This document shows positions 46,129-54,547 of a stretch of DNA of 64,000 nucleotides, one piece after another. The stretch spans positions 1,121,001-1,185,000 of the forward strand of contig NZ_CP075566.1 in NCBI RefSeq assembly GCF_018502625.1, written 5' to 3'. The translations under genes and the position numbers were made by a program. The notes under the pieces are model-generated. The model searched no databases, was not told the DNA's origin, and saw only the letters and a program-made list of their open reading frames with translations. Source of the DNA: Pseudomonas hormoni (GTDB lineage Bacteria; Pseudomonadota; Gammaproteobacteria; Pseudomonadales; Pseudomonadaceae). Position 1 is the stretch's first letter. Every line of letters starts with the position of its first letter.

Positions 46129-46782
46129 ATGAACAGTGGACTGTCCCTGGCCGATCACATCACATTGGAGTTGCGTGCCGACATCATTGGCGGTCGTTTG
46201 CTGCCTGGCATGGCGCTGGTGGAAAACGACCTGGTCTCGGCCTACAACGCTTCCCGCAACACCATTCGCGAAGCCTTGCATCGTTTGGGGCAGGAGGGTC
46301 TTACTCTTTATGTGCGCAACAAGGGCGTGATGGTGCGAAGGCTGGGGGCCGGGGATGTGCGTGACCTGTTCAACGTGCGTCGCACCCTCGAATTGCAAGC
46401 CATCAGCGCGAGCCAGCCGCTGCGCGACTATCAGTCCGACCGGATGCTGGAAGCGCTGGAAGCCACAGAACTGGCCCGTGAACGCGAGGACTGGCGCGCC
46501 GTCGGCACTCACAGTCTGGCGTTTCATCAACACATCGTCGGGCTGCTGCGCAGTCCGTTGTTCGATGAATTCTTCACCAATGTCGTCGCGCAACTGCGCC
46601 TGGTGTTTTGCACCGCTCCCGATGAATCCAGGTTTCAAGCGCCCTGGCTGGCGCGCGACCGGCAGATCCATGAGCTGCTCGCCGAAGGAGACAAGCGCGC
46701 TGCCGGTGATGCCATGAGCCTTTATCTCGACGACTCCGAACAGCTCCTGTTGCAAATGCTTGCTCCACACTCCCATCACTGA
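46129..46782 (+). CDS. GntR-family regulator, FCD type
   Basis: 217 residues. N-terminal winged helix (PGMALVENDLVSAYNASRNTIREALHRLG...), C-terminal helical FCD domain with the metal/acid-ligand residues pattern D..R (FNVRRTLE), H (AFHQHIVG) and later H (RQIHELL). Such proteins respond to organic acids or small metabolites. ATG 46129 has AAGAGG 8 bases upstream; the frame opens earlier. It lies 15 bases before the DUF1989 gene, so that gene is the likely target. Confidence 0.93.
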   Translation: MNSGLSLADHITLELRADIIGGRLLPGMALVENDLVSAYNASRNTIREALHRLGQEGLTLYVRNKGVMVRRLGAGDVRDLFNVRRTLELQAISASQPLRDYQSDRMLEALEATELAREREDWRAVGTHSLAFHQHIVGLLRSPLFDEFFTNVVAQLRLVFCTAPDESRFQAPWLARDRQIHELLAEGDKRAAGDAMSLYLDDSEQLLLQMLAPHSHH

Positions 46783-46797
46783 TCGAGGATTCGTGCC

Positions 46798-47649
46798 ATG
46801 TACAAAGACTATCCGGCGGCTTATCAAGTCAGCAAAGGCTCGGCGTTGCAGGTGGACAAAGCCTTTTACGAACGGATCCGCGACAACAAGGATAGTCGCA
46901 CGCTGATCGAGCAGTTCGAAGTGCCGATCCGCACGGGGCGCGCCTGGAAAGTCCCGGCCGGGCACGTGTTTCGCGTGACCACGCCGGTCGGTCCGCAAGT
47001 AGGCGATTTCAACGTCTGGAATGCCAACGATCCGCGTGAACGCTTGTGGGCGGCGCGAACCCGGCAGTTGCAGGGCGCGCACGTCAGCACCCATGACCGG
47101 CTCTGGTCGAACCTGCCTTTTTTGCGCCCTTTGGTGACGATCACCGATGACAGCCTGGCCGGTTACGGCATCGATGAACATGGCGGTCGCTTGCACGACT
47201 TGCTCGGCACGCGCTGCGATCCCTACGTGAACAAAATGCTCACCGGCGAAGACTTCCATCATCACTGCCACTCGAACCTGACCCGCGCCGTGTTGCCCTA
47301 TGGTCTGACCGAGTTCGACGTGCATGACGTGCTGAACATTTTCCAATGCACGGGCCTCAACCACGACGACATGTACTTCATGAAAGCCTGCCCGGCGCAG
47401 AAGGGCGACTACCTGGAGTTTTTTGCCGAGATTGATGTGCTGTGTGCGCTGTCGACCTGCCCGGGCGGCGATCTGTCGCTGGCCATGTGGGGGCCGGATG
47501 CGCAGGACCCGCTGAGCGTGTGTCGCCCGCTCGGAGTGGAAATCTACAAACTGGAGGGTTCGTTGCTGGAAGGCTGGAGCCAGCCGGAGCGTGCGGCCTA
47601 CAAAGGGCTGCATGGCTTGCACATTGCCAAGGCCGATTGGGAAAAATAA
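46798..47649 (+). CDS. DUF1989 (urea-carboxylase-associated type) protein
   Basis: 283 residues of the DUF1989 family, members of which accompany urea/guanidine carboxylases and include carboxyguanidine deiminase subunits. Conserved-looking segments: GQVGDFNVWN-like GPQVGDFNVWNAND, HDRLWSNLPFL, CDPYVNKML, FHHHCHSNL and NIFQCTGLNHDDMYF. Cys/His clusters (CHSNL, FQCTG) may bind metal. Here it stands alone with a GntR regulator and no carboxylase or permease next to it, so the substrate is unknown. GAGGATTCGTGCC precedes the ATG. A REPIN follows. Confidence 0.85.
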   Translation: MYKDYPAAYQVSKGSALQVDKAFYERIRDNKDSRTLIEQFEVPIRTGRAWKVPAGHVFRVTTPVGPQVGDFNVWNANDPRERLWAARTRQLQGAHVSTHDRLWSNLPFLRPLVTITDDSLAGYGIDEHGGRLHDLLGTRCDPYVNKMLTGEDFHHHCHSNLTRAVLPYGLTEFDVHDVLNIFQCTGLNHDDMYFMKACPAQKGDYLEFFAEIDVLCALSTCPGGDLSLAMWGPDAQDPLSVCRPLGVEIYKLEGSLLEGWSQPERAAYKGLHGLHIAKADWEK

Positions 47650-47660
47650 TCAGCACTACC

Positions 47661-47730
47661 TTGTAGGAGCGAGGCTTGCCCGCGAAGATGATCTCAAGGA
47701 CGCCTTCGCGGGCAAGCCTTGCTCCTACAA
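47661..47730. repeat. REP doublet, GTAGGAGCGAGGC type
   Basis: Arms 47661-47687 and 47704-47730 (TTGTAGGAGCGAGGCTTGCC inward) with one mismatch and a 16-base spacer. Same type as 2.3 kb. Confidence 0.9.
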
Positions 47731-47749
47731 AAAGCGGCTCAGCTGTTTT

Positions 47750-47917
47750 TTAGCGGTCCTGCGCATCCTTGGCATCCGCCTGCGCATTGCGTTCAGCAAC
47801 GCGTTTACGTTGCTCCTCGGTCAGTTCGACCTTGTTGGCGGTGTCACGCAGCATCATCAAACCGCCAACGATCGAGCCGATTGCAACGACCAGAATCAAC
47901 CAGGCATACCAGGGCAT
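47750..47917 (-). CDS. DUF2897-type small membrane protein
   Basis: 55 residues: MPWYAWLILVVAIGSIVGGL, one membrane segment, then a charged helix with EEQRKRVAERNAQADAKDAQ. Matches the small DUF2897 proteins of Pseudomonas. AAGGAGAG is a few bases before the ATG at 47917; a longer in-frame start (47971) has no such site. Function unknown. Confidence 0.82.
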   Translation of the reverse strand: MPWYAWLILVVAIGSIVGGLMMLRDTANKVELTEEQRKRVAERNAQADAKDAQDR

Positions 47918-48041
47918 AGGGCTCTCCTTGAGGGCAGGCCGATTGGCGGGTTTCGCCAACCGATCGTGCATACCACTTTGAGCGATTCATTTTCGCAGTG
48001 GTTCCATTCTATGCCTGATATGACAGGAGCACGGTGACTGT

Positions 48042-49406
48042 TTAGAGCCCTGTCAGCATCGCATCCGCCGGCGCATCGGCCCGCAGTTGCGCTGTCAGCA
48101 TGAAGTACACGAAACCCGCCGCCATGAATCCGAGGAAGATCAACCCGATCAACGTGTTGAACCAGGCCATCGCCACCAGGCACACCACCGCCAGCACCAA
48201 TGCAATGAACGGCACCAACGGGTAGCACGGCGCGCGGAATGTACGCTCCAGGTTCGGTTCGGTTTTACGCAGTTTGAACAAGCTGAGCATGCTCATGATG
48301 TACATCACGATTGCGCCGAACACCGCCATGGTGATCATCGCCGCCGTCAGCGTCATGCCGCCCAGGTTGATCAAGCCGTCGCTGTAGATCGCCGCGATGC
48401 CAATGACACCGCCGGCGATGATCGCCCGGTGCGGCGTCTGGAAACGCGAGAGTTTAGCCAGCGACGCGGGCAGATAACCGGCACGGGCGAGAGCGAAGAA
48501 CTGCCGCGAGTAACCGAGGATGATCCCGTGGAAACTCGCCACCAGGCCGAACAGGCCGATCCACACCAGCATGTGCAACCAGCCGGAGCTTTCGCCAACC
48601 ACGGTTTTCATCGCTTGCGGCAGAGGGTCGTTGATGTTCGACAGGGTGCGCCAGTCGCCTACGCCGCCCGCAAAGAACATCACGCCCATGGCCAATAGCA
48701 CCAAGGTCAGAATGCCGCTGATGTACGCCTTTGGAATCGTGCGTTTCGGGTCCTTGGCTTCTTCGGCGGCCATGGCAGCGCCTTCGATGGCGAGGAAGAA
48801 CCAGATCGCGAAAGGAATTGCCGCGAACATCCCGGCAATCGCCGGTGCCCCGAACACATCGGAACCGGCCCAGCCATTCAGCGCAAAGTTGCTGAAGCTG
48901 AACGCTGGCGCCACCACCCCCATGAACACCAGCAACTCAGCCACCGCGAGTACGCAGACCACCAGCTCGAACGTCGCCGCCAGTTTCACGCCGAGGATGT
49001 TCAGGCCCATGAACACAATGTAGGCGCCGACCGCCGCGTGTTTCGGGTCGAGGGCGGGGAATTGCACGTTGAGGTAGGCGCCGATCGCCAGTGCGATAGC
49101 CGGTGGGGCAAAGACGAACTCGATCAGCGTCGCCAGCCCGGCGATCAATCCGCCTTTCTCGCCAAAGGCGCGGCGGCTGTAGGCAAAGGGACCGCCCGCG
49201 TGGGGAATGGCGGTGGTCAGCTCGGTGAAACTGAAGATGAAACAGGTGTACATGGTGGCGACCATGAAGGAAGTCACCAGAAATCCAAGTGTCCCGGCCA
49301 CGCCCCAGCCGTAACTCCAGCCGAAATACTCACCGGAAATCACCAGTCCGACCGCAATGCCCCACAGGTGCAGCGTGCCCAGCGTGGGTTTGAGTTGTGT
49401 GTTCAT
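48042..49406 (-). CDS. eat: Ethanolamine permease-type APC transporter
   Basis: 454 residues, about 12 membrane segments, amino acid-polyamine-organocation superfamily. ISGEYFGWSYGWGVAGTLGF and SFTELTTAIPHAGGPFAYSRRAFG match ethanolamine permeases known in Pseudomonas. Expected to import ethanolamine by proton coupling. No eutB/eutC ammonia-lyase genes are next to it, so the substrate is by resemblance. GGGAGCAAACG before the ATG. Confidence 0.85.
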   Translation of the reverse strand: MNTQLKPTLGTLHLWGIAVGLVISGEYFGWSYGWGVAGTLGFLVTSFMVATMYTCFIFSFTELTTAIPHAGGPFAYSRRAFGEKGGLIAGLATLIEFVFAPPAIALAIGAYLNVQFPALDPKHAAVGAYIVFMGLNILGVKLAATFELVVCVLAVAELLVFMGVVAPAFSFSNFALNGWAGSDVFGAPAIAGMFAAIPFAIWFFLAIEGAAMAAEEAKDPKRTIPKAYISGILTLVLLAMGVMFFAGGVGDWRTLSNINDPLPQAMKTVVGESSGWLHMLVWIGLFGLVASFHGIILGYSRQFFALARAGYLPASLAKLSRFQTPHRAIIAGGVIGIAAIYSDGLINLGGMTLTAAMITMAVFGAIVMYIMSMLSLFKLRKTEPNLERTFRAPCYPLVPFIALVLAVVCLVAMAWFNTLIGLIFLGFMAAGFVYFMLTAQLRADAPADAMLTGL

Positions 49407-49575
49407 CGTTTGCTCCCTGAACGGTTTGGAAAGCTCGGGGGAGGGCGTGTGCAGTGGGCGTGCCAGTGTTGAGATGGCAGTCGTAAAGCGTAAAAACGTG
49501 TCGTATCGGGGATGTTTGCCACCGAATGACCGTTTTTTGTGCGCCAGTTGAGGGCGTTGTCGTCTGTTCTGCCGT

Positions 49576-49659
49576 CATCGCGGGCAAGCTCGCTCCCACA
49601 TTGGACTGCGGTGGCCCAAACAACATCAAACCCCTGTGGGAGCTAGCCTGCTAGCGATG
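49576..49659. repeat. REP doublet with unlike arms
   Basis: Left arm CATCGCGGGCAAGCTCGCTC (49576-49600), right arm with GAGCTAGCCTGCTAGCGATG (49635-49659). The outer bases pair, but the inner core differs (GGGCAAGC versus CTAGCAGG), as if two REP types joined. Confidence 0.85.
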
Positions 49660-49702
49660 GGGCCCGCCCAAACACCGCTGTAACAAAGCCATAAACCCAC
49701 TC

Positions 49703-49720
49703 TTTACGCTTTCTTTATGC
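49703..49720 (+). promoter_or_regulatory. Candidate KdpE-binding direct repeat
   Basis: TTTACGC (49703-49709) and TTTATGC (49714-49720), 11 bases apart, in a T-rich stretch about 90 bases before kdpF. E. coli KdpE binds a T-rich site just upstream of its kdp promoter, so the position fits. Confidence 0.45.
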
Positions 49721-49810
49721 ACAGCCAACACCCTCGATCTCGTTCCTTTACAGCCTTCCTTCCGACAATGACTCCACACGCGGCAATACGCCGTAACACG
49801 GAGAACTTCC

Positions 49811-49900
49811 ATGAGCGTTCTGGACGGGGTGTCACTGCTGTTGGCAGTGGGGCTGTTCATTTATCTGTTGGTTGCGCTGTTGCGCGCGGATCGGAACTAG
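49811..49900 (+). CDS. kdpF: KdpF subunit
   Basis: 29-residue single-membrane-span peptide (MSVLDGVSLLLAVGLFIYLL...) that stabilises the KdpABC complex. Start and stop fit exactly before kdpA, with its TAG eight bases before the kdpA ATG and GAGG between. Confidence 0.9.
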   Translation: MSVLDGVSLLLAVGLFIYLLVALLRADRN

Positions 49901-49908
49901 GAGGGGCT

Positions 49909-51603
49909 ATGCACAGTTATGACTATTGGCTGATCTTGGCCTTCTTCGCCCTGGTGCTGATTCCGGCACCGTTTCTCGGGCGCTTCTACTACAAGGTCAT
50001 GGAAGGTCAGCGTACCTGGCTGACACCGATCCTGGGACCTGTGGAGCGTGGCTGTTATCGAGTGGCCGGCGTTGATCCGCAGGCCGAACAGAGCTGGCAG
50101 AAATACACCCTGGCCTTGCTGGCCTTCAACCTTGCGGGCTTTTTGCTGTTGTTCGTGATCCTGCTGTTCCAGGACCACTTGCCGCTGAATCCGCAAAACC
50201 TGCCGGGTCAGGAGTGGACGCTGGCGTTCAACACCGCCATCAGTTTCATGACCAACACCAACTGGCAGGCCTACAGCGGCGAAGCCTCGCTGAGCTACCT
50301 GAGTCAGATGGCCGGCCTCACCGTACAGAACTTCGTCAGCGCCGCCACCGGCCTCGCTGTGCTGGTTGCGCTGTGCCGCGGTATCGGTCGCAAATCGACC
50401 AAGACCCTCGGCAACTTCTGGGTCGACATGACCCGCGCCACCCTCTACGGCTTGCTGCCGCTGTGCCTGCTGCTGGCGCTGTACCTGGTCTGGCAGGGCG
50501 TGCCACAAACCTTCGCGCAGTACGTGAATGCTGTGACCATGCAGGGCGTCGATCAAGTGATCCCGCTTGGCCCGGCGGCCAGCCAGATTGCGATCAAGCA
50601 ATTGGGCACCAACGGCGGTGGCTTCTTCGGCGTCAACTCGGCGCACCCGTTCGAGAACCCGACGGCGTGGACCAACCTGTTCGAGTTGGCTTCGATCATC
50701 CTGATCCCGGTCGCGCTGGTATTCACCTTCGGCCACTACGTGAAGGACCTGCGTCAGAGCCGGGCGATTGTAGCCTGCATGTTCGCGCTGTTCCTGATCG
50801 GCGGCGCCACCTCGCTGTGGGCTGAATATCAACCGAACCCTGCCCTGAACAACGTCGCCGTCGAACAGACCGCGCCGCTGGAAGGCAAGGAAGCGCGCTT
50901 CGGCACCACCGCCACGGTGCTGTGGTCGGTGACCACGACGGCAGCGTCCAACGGTTCGGTCAACGCCATGCACGACAGCCTCAACCCGCTGACCGGCATG
51001 GTCGCGATGGTCAACATGATGGTCGGCGAAGTGATCTTCGGCGGCGTCGGTGCCGGGCTCTACGGCATGTTGCTCAACGTGCTGATCGCGGTGTTCCTCG
51101 CCGGCCTGATGATCGGCCGTACCCCGGAATACCTCGGCAAGAAACTGCAAGCCAAGGAAGTGCAACTGCTGGTGGTGACCTTGCTGGTGATGCCGGTCGG
51201 CGTGCTGGTGCTTGGCGCGATTGCCGCGAGCCTGCCCGGTCCGGTGGCCTCGGTGAGTAACCCGGGTGCTCACGGTTTCAGTCAGTTGCTTTACGCCTAC
51301 ACCTCGGCCAGTGCCAACAACGGTTCGGCGTTCGGCGGCTTCGGTGCCAACACCGCGTTCCACAACCTGATGCTCGGTCTTGGCATGTTGATCGGTCGCT
51401 TCGGTTACATCCTCCCGGTACTGGCCCTGGCCGGCAGCCTGGCGATGAAGAAAACCGCACCGATTGGCCAGAACAGCTTCCCGACCCACGGTCCGTTGTT
51501 CGTGACGTTGCTGACCGTGACCATTTTGCTGGTGGGTGGTTTGACCTTCCTGCCGACGCTGGCGCTGGGTCCGATTGCTGAACACTTGAGCATGGGCTTC
51601 TGA
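49909..51603 (+). CDS. kdpA: Potassium-transporting ATPase subunit A
   Basis: 564-residue channel-like subunit that selects and translocates K+. Filter segments TNTNWQAYSGE, GTNGGGFFGVNSAHPFENPTAW (pore motif) and SANNGSAFGGFGANT. About 10-12 membrane segments. ATG 49909 gives MHSYDYWL after GAGGGGCT; the frame is open upstream through kdpF. Part of kdpFABC, which is induced when K+ is low. Confidence 0.97.
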   Translation: MHSYDYWLILAFFALVLIPAPFLGRFYYKVMEGQRTWLTPILGPVERGCYRVAGVDPQAEQSWQKYTLALLAFNLAGFLLLFVILLFQDHLPLNPQNLPGQEWTLAFNTAISFMTNTNWQAYSGEASLSYLSQMAGLTVQNFVSAATGLAVLVALCRGIGRKSTKTLGNFWVDMTRATLYGLLPLCLLLALYLVWQGVPQTFAQYVNAVTMQGVDQVIPLGPAASQIAIKQLGTNGGGFFGVNSAHPFENPTAWTNLFELASIILIPVALVFTFGHYVKDLRQSRAIVACMFALFLIGGATSLWAEYQPNPALNNVAVEQTAPLEGKEARFGTTATVLWSVTTTAASNGSVNAMHDSLNPLTGMVAMVNMMVGEVIFGGVGAGLYGMLLNVLIAVFLAGLMIGRTPEYLGKKLQAKEVQLLVVTLLVMPVGVLVLGAIAASLPGPVASVSNPGAHGFSQLLYAYTSASANNGSAFGGFGANTAFHNLMLGLGMLIGRFGYILPVLALAGSLAMKKTAPIGQNSFPTHGPLFVTLLTVTILLVGGLTFLPTLALGPIAEHLSMGF

Positions 51604-51610
51604 GGACTAG

Positions 51611-53671
51611 ATGATGAATATGCCCGTAAATAAAGCCGCCACCGTCAAGGCGCCGGAACAACCGAAAACCGCGATCTCGGCCCTGTGGCGGCCGGCGCTG
51701 GTGCAAGCCTTCGTCAAGCTCGACCCACGGCAATTGCAGCGTGCGCCGGTGATGCTGGTGGTCGAACTGACCGCCGTCCTGACCACCGTGCTGTGCTTCA
51801 TTCCCGACAACGCCGTGCCGACGTTTGTCGCTGCGCAAATCGCGCTGTGGCTGTGGTTCACCGTGCTCTTCGCCAACTTTGCCGAAGCCCTGGCCGAAGG
51901 TCGCGGCAAGGCTCGCGCCGACAGCCTCAAAGCCGGTAGCGAAGGCTTGAGCGCCCGTCGCAAAACCAGCAACGGCGCCTTTCAAGTGGTGCCGGCCACC
52001 AGCCTGCGCAAGGGTGATGTGGTGCGCGTCGAAGCCGGGGAAATGATCCCCGGCGACGGCGAGGTGATCGAGGGCATCGCGGCGGTCAACGAAGCGGCGA
52101 TTACCGGTGAGTCTGCGCCGGTGATCCGCGAATCCGGTGGCGACCGTTCGGCCGTCACCGGCAACACCCGCCTGGTCTCCGACTGGCTGTTGGTGCGCAT
52201 TACCGCCAACCCCGGTGAGTCGACGCTGGACCGCATGATCGCCCTGGTCGAAGGCGCCAAACGCCAGAAAACCCCGAACGAAGTGGCGCTCGACATCCTG
52301 CTGATCGGCCTGACCCTGATCTTCCTGCTTGTGGTCGTGACCCTGCAACCGTTCGCCCACTTCGCCAACGGCAGCCTGCCGCTGGTGTTCCTGGTGGCGT
52401 TATTGGTCACGCTGATTCCGACCACCATCGGCGGTTTGCTCTCGGCCATCGGTATCGCCGGCATGGACCGTCTGGTGCGCCTGAACGTGATCGCCAAATC
52501 CGGCCGCGCCGTGGAAGCGGCGGGGGACGTGCATGTCCTGTTGCTGGACAAGACCGGCACCATCACCTTCGGTAACCGTCGCTGCACCGCGGTGTATACC
52601 GCGCCAGGTGTGACCGCCAAGGAACTGGCCGAAGGCGCGCTGTTCGCCTCGCTGGCCGACGACACGGCGGAAGGCAAGTCCATCGTCGAATACTTGCGCG
52701 GGATTCACCCTCAGCCAGAGCCATCCGCCGATGTGCTGACAGCGGTGCCGTTCAGTGCTGAAACCCGCTTGTCCGGTGTTGACTATCAAGGTCGCGTGTA
52801 TCGCAAGGGCGCAGTGGATTCGTTGCTGGCGTTCGTCGGCCTGAAACGCGCTGATCTCGCACCTACTCTGTCCCGTGAAATCGACAAGATTGCCCAGAGC
52901 GGCGGTACGCCGTTGCTGGTCTGCGCTGACGGTAAGTTGCTCGGTGCGATCCACCTCAAGGACGTGGTCAAGCCCGGCATCCGCGAACGCTTTGCCGAGC
53001 TGCGCAAACTGGGCATCCGCACCGTCATGGTGACCGGCGACAACCCGCTGACCGCAGCAGCCATTGCGGCTGAAGCGGGCGTCGACGACGTGCTGGCCGA
53101 AGCCACACCGGAGAAAAAACTGGCGCGTATTCGTCACGAGCAGAACGACGGTCGCCTGGTCGCGATGTGCGGCGACGGTGCCAACGACGCCCCGGCCCTG
53201 GCCCAGGCAGACGTCGGCATGGCGATGAACGATGGTACGCAAGCAGCGCGCGAGGCGGCGAACATGGTCGACCTCGACAGCGATCCGACCAAGTTGCTGG
53301 ACGTGGTGCAGATCGGCAAGGAATTGCTGGTGACCCGCGGTGCGCTGACGACCTTTTCCATCGCCAACGACGTGGCCAAATACTTCGCGATCCTGCCAGC
53401 GCTGTTCGCCTCGATCTACCCGCAACTGGGTGTGCTCAACGTGATGAAGCTGAGCAGTCCGCAGAGCGCGATTCTGTCGGCGATCGTGTTCAACGCCTTG
53501 ATCATTGTGGTGCTGATTCCACTGGCCTTGCGCGGCGTGCGGGTGCAGGCGGCGAGTGCAGCGGCGTTGCTGCGTCGCAATCTGCTGATCTATGGATTGG
53601 GCGGGATTCTGGTGCCGTTCGTGGGCATCAAGGCGATCGACATGCTGTTGACGGCGTTGCATCTGGTTTGA
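51611..53671 (+). CDS. kdpB: Potassium-transporting P-type ATPase subunit B
   Basis: 686 residues, catalytic subunit. Phosphorylated Asp in DKTGTITFG, actuator AITGESAPV, hinge [16 protein letters not shown]. Seven or so membrane segments. Starts seven bases after kdpA (GAGGACTAG). An unusual REP doublet (53700-53831) lies between this gene and kdpC. Confidence 0.98.
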   Translation: MMNMPVNKAATVKAPEQPKTAISALWRPALVQAFVKLDPRQLQRAPVMLVVELTAVLTTVLCFIPDNAVPTFVAAQIALWLWFTVLFANFAEALAEGRGKARADSLKAGSEGLSARRKTSNGAFQVVPATSLRKGDVVRVEAGEMIPGDGEVIEGIAAVNEAAITGESAPVIRESGGDRSAVTGNTRLVSDWLLVRITANPGESTLDRMIALVEGAKRQKTPNEVALDILLIGLTLIFLLVVVTLQPFAHFANGSLPLVFLVALLVTLIPTTIGGLLSAIGIAGMDRLVRLNVIAKSGRAVEAAGDVHVLLLDKTGTITFGNRRCTAVYTAPGVTAKELAEGALFASLADDTAEGKSIVEYLRGIHPQPEPSADVLTAVPFSAETRLSGVDYQGRVYRKGAVDSLLAFVGLKRADLAPTLSREIDKIAQSGGTPLLVCADGKLLGAIHLKDVVKPGIRERFAELRKLGIRTVMVTGDNPLTAAAIAAEAGVDDVLAEATPEKKLARIRHEQNDGRLVAMCGDGANDAPALAQADVGMAMNDGTQAAREAANMVDLDSDPTKLLDVVQIGKELLVTRGALTTFSIANDVAKYFAILPALFASIYPQLGVLNVMKLSSPQSAILSAIVFNALIIVVLIPLALRGVRVQAASAAALLRRNLLIYGLGGILVPFVGIKAIDMLLTALHLV

Positions 53672-53699
53672 TTGTTGATGGGCGGGTGGTGGCTGCTTT

Positions 53700-53831
53700 T
53701 GTGGCGAGGGAGCTTGCTCCCGCTGGGCTGCGAAGCAGCCCCACCCCAATCACTGCATTTGTTCAGGCACACCGCAGTCGCCGGTTTTACGACTGCTTCG
53801 CAGCCGAGCGGGAGCAAGCTCCCTCGCCACA
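53700..53831. repeat. REP doublet inside kdp operon (kdpB-kdpC)
   Basis: Arms 53700-53738 and 53793-53831 (TGTGGCGAGGGAGCTTGCTC inward) with few mismatches. Fills most of the 199-base gap between kdpB and kdpC. Confidence 0.92.
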
Positions 53832-53870
53832 GGTGATGTGTGTGCCTCTCACTGATTCGAGGATTTTGAA

Positions 53871-54416
53871 ATGTCCACAATGATACGTCCGGCCCTGAGC
53901 CTGCTGGTCTTGATGACCCTGATCACCGGCGTCGCTTACCCCTTGGTAGTCACCGGTGTCGCCCAGGTTGCATTCCCTGATCAAGCCAACGGCAGCCTCG
54001 TACACGACGCCGATGGCAAGGTTCGCGGCTCTTCGCTGATTGCCCAGGATTTCACCGGTGATGCCTGGTTCCATCCACGGCCATCCGCCGGTGCTTTTGC
54101 CACGGTGTCGAGCAGCGCCAGTAACCTCTCGCCAAGTAACCCGGCCCTGGCCACTCGAGTGATCGACGATGCCAACAAACAGCTGGTGTCAGGGCAAGGT
54201 CCGGTGCCGTTGGCGCTGGTGACCACTTCTAGCAGCGGCCTCGATCCACACTTGCCTCCGGCTGCAATTGCCTATCAACTGGCGCGAGTTGCGGCGGCGC
54301 GGAATCTGCCGGTGGCGACGCTCCAGAATCTGTTGGATGCGCACATCGAGCAGCCGCTCGTTGGACCACCGGTGGTGAATGTGTTGGCGCTGAATATGGC
54401 GCTGGAAAAACTGTAG
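53871..54416 (+). CDS. kdpC: Potassium-transporting ATPase subunit C
   Basis: 181 residues: one N-terminal membrane anchor ([21 protein letters not shown]) and a periplasmic domain with [19 protein letters not shown] and [22 protein letters not shown]. Assembles KdpA and KdpB. GAGGATTTTGAA precedes the ATG. Followed by another REP doublet before kdpD. Confidence 0.96.
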   Translation: MSTMIRPALSLLVLMTLITGVAYPLVVTGVAQVAFPDQANGSLVHDADGKVRGSSLIAQDFTGDAWFHPRPSAGAFATVSSSASNLSPSNPALATRVIDDANKQLVSGQGPVPLALVTTSSSGLDPHLPPAAIAYQLARVAAARNLPVATLQNLLDAHIEQPLVGPPVVNVLALNMALEKL

Positions 54417-54432
54417 ATCGGTGGTGCCTTCA

Positions 54433-54497
54433 ATCGCTATCAGGCTAGCTCCCACAAGAAGTCAGCCTTCCCCTGTGGGAGCTAGCCTGCTAGCGAT
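54433..54497. repeat. REP doublet inside kdp operon (kdpC-kdpD)
   Basis: Arms 54433-54456 and 54474-54497 (ATCGCTAGCAGGCTAGCTCC type; left arm has TATCAGG for TAGCAGG). CTAGC variant, also at 49.6 kb. Confidence 0.88.
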
Positions 54498-54547
54498 GGC
54501 GGCTGAACAATCACCACATCAACACCTGAAAAAAGAGAACTTCAAGC

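Noticed and set aside
49897..51585. 562-codon minus-strand frame over kdpA
   Set aside because: Artefact; His/Gln/Arg-rich translation with no domain.
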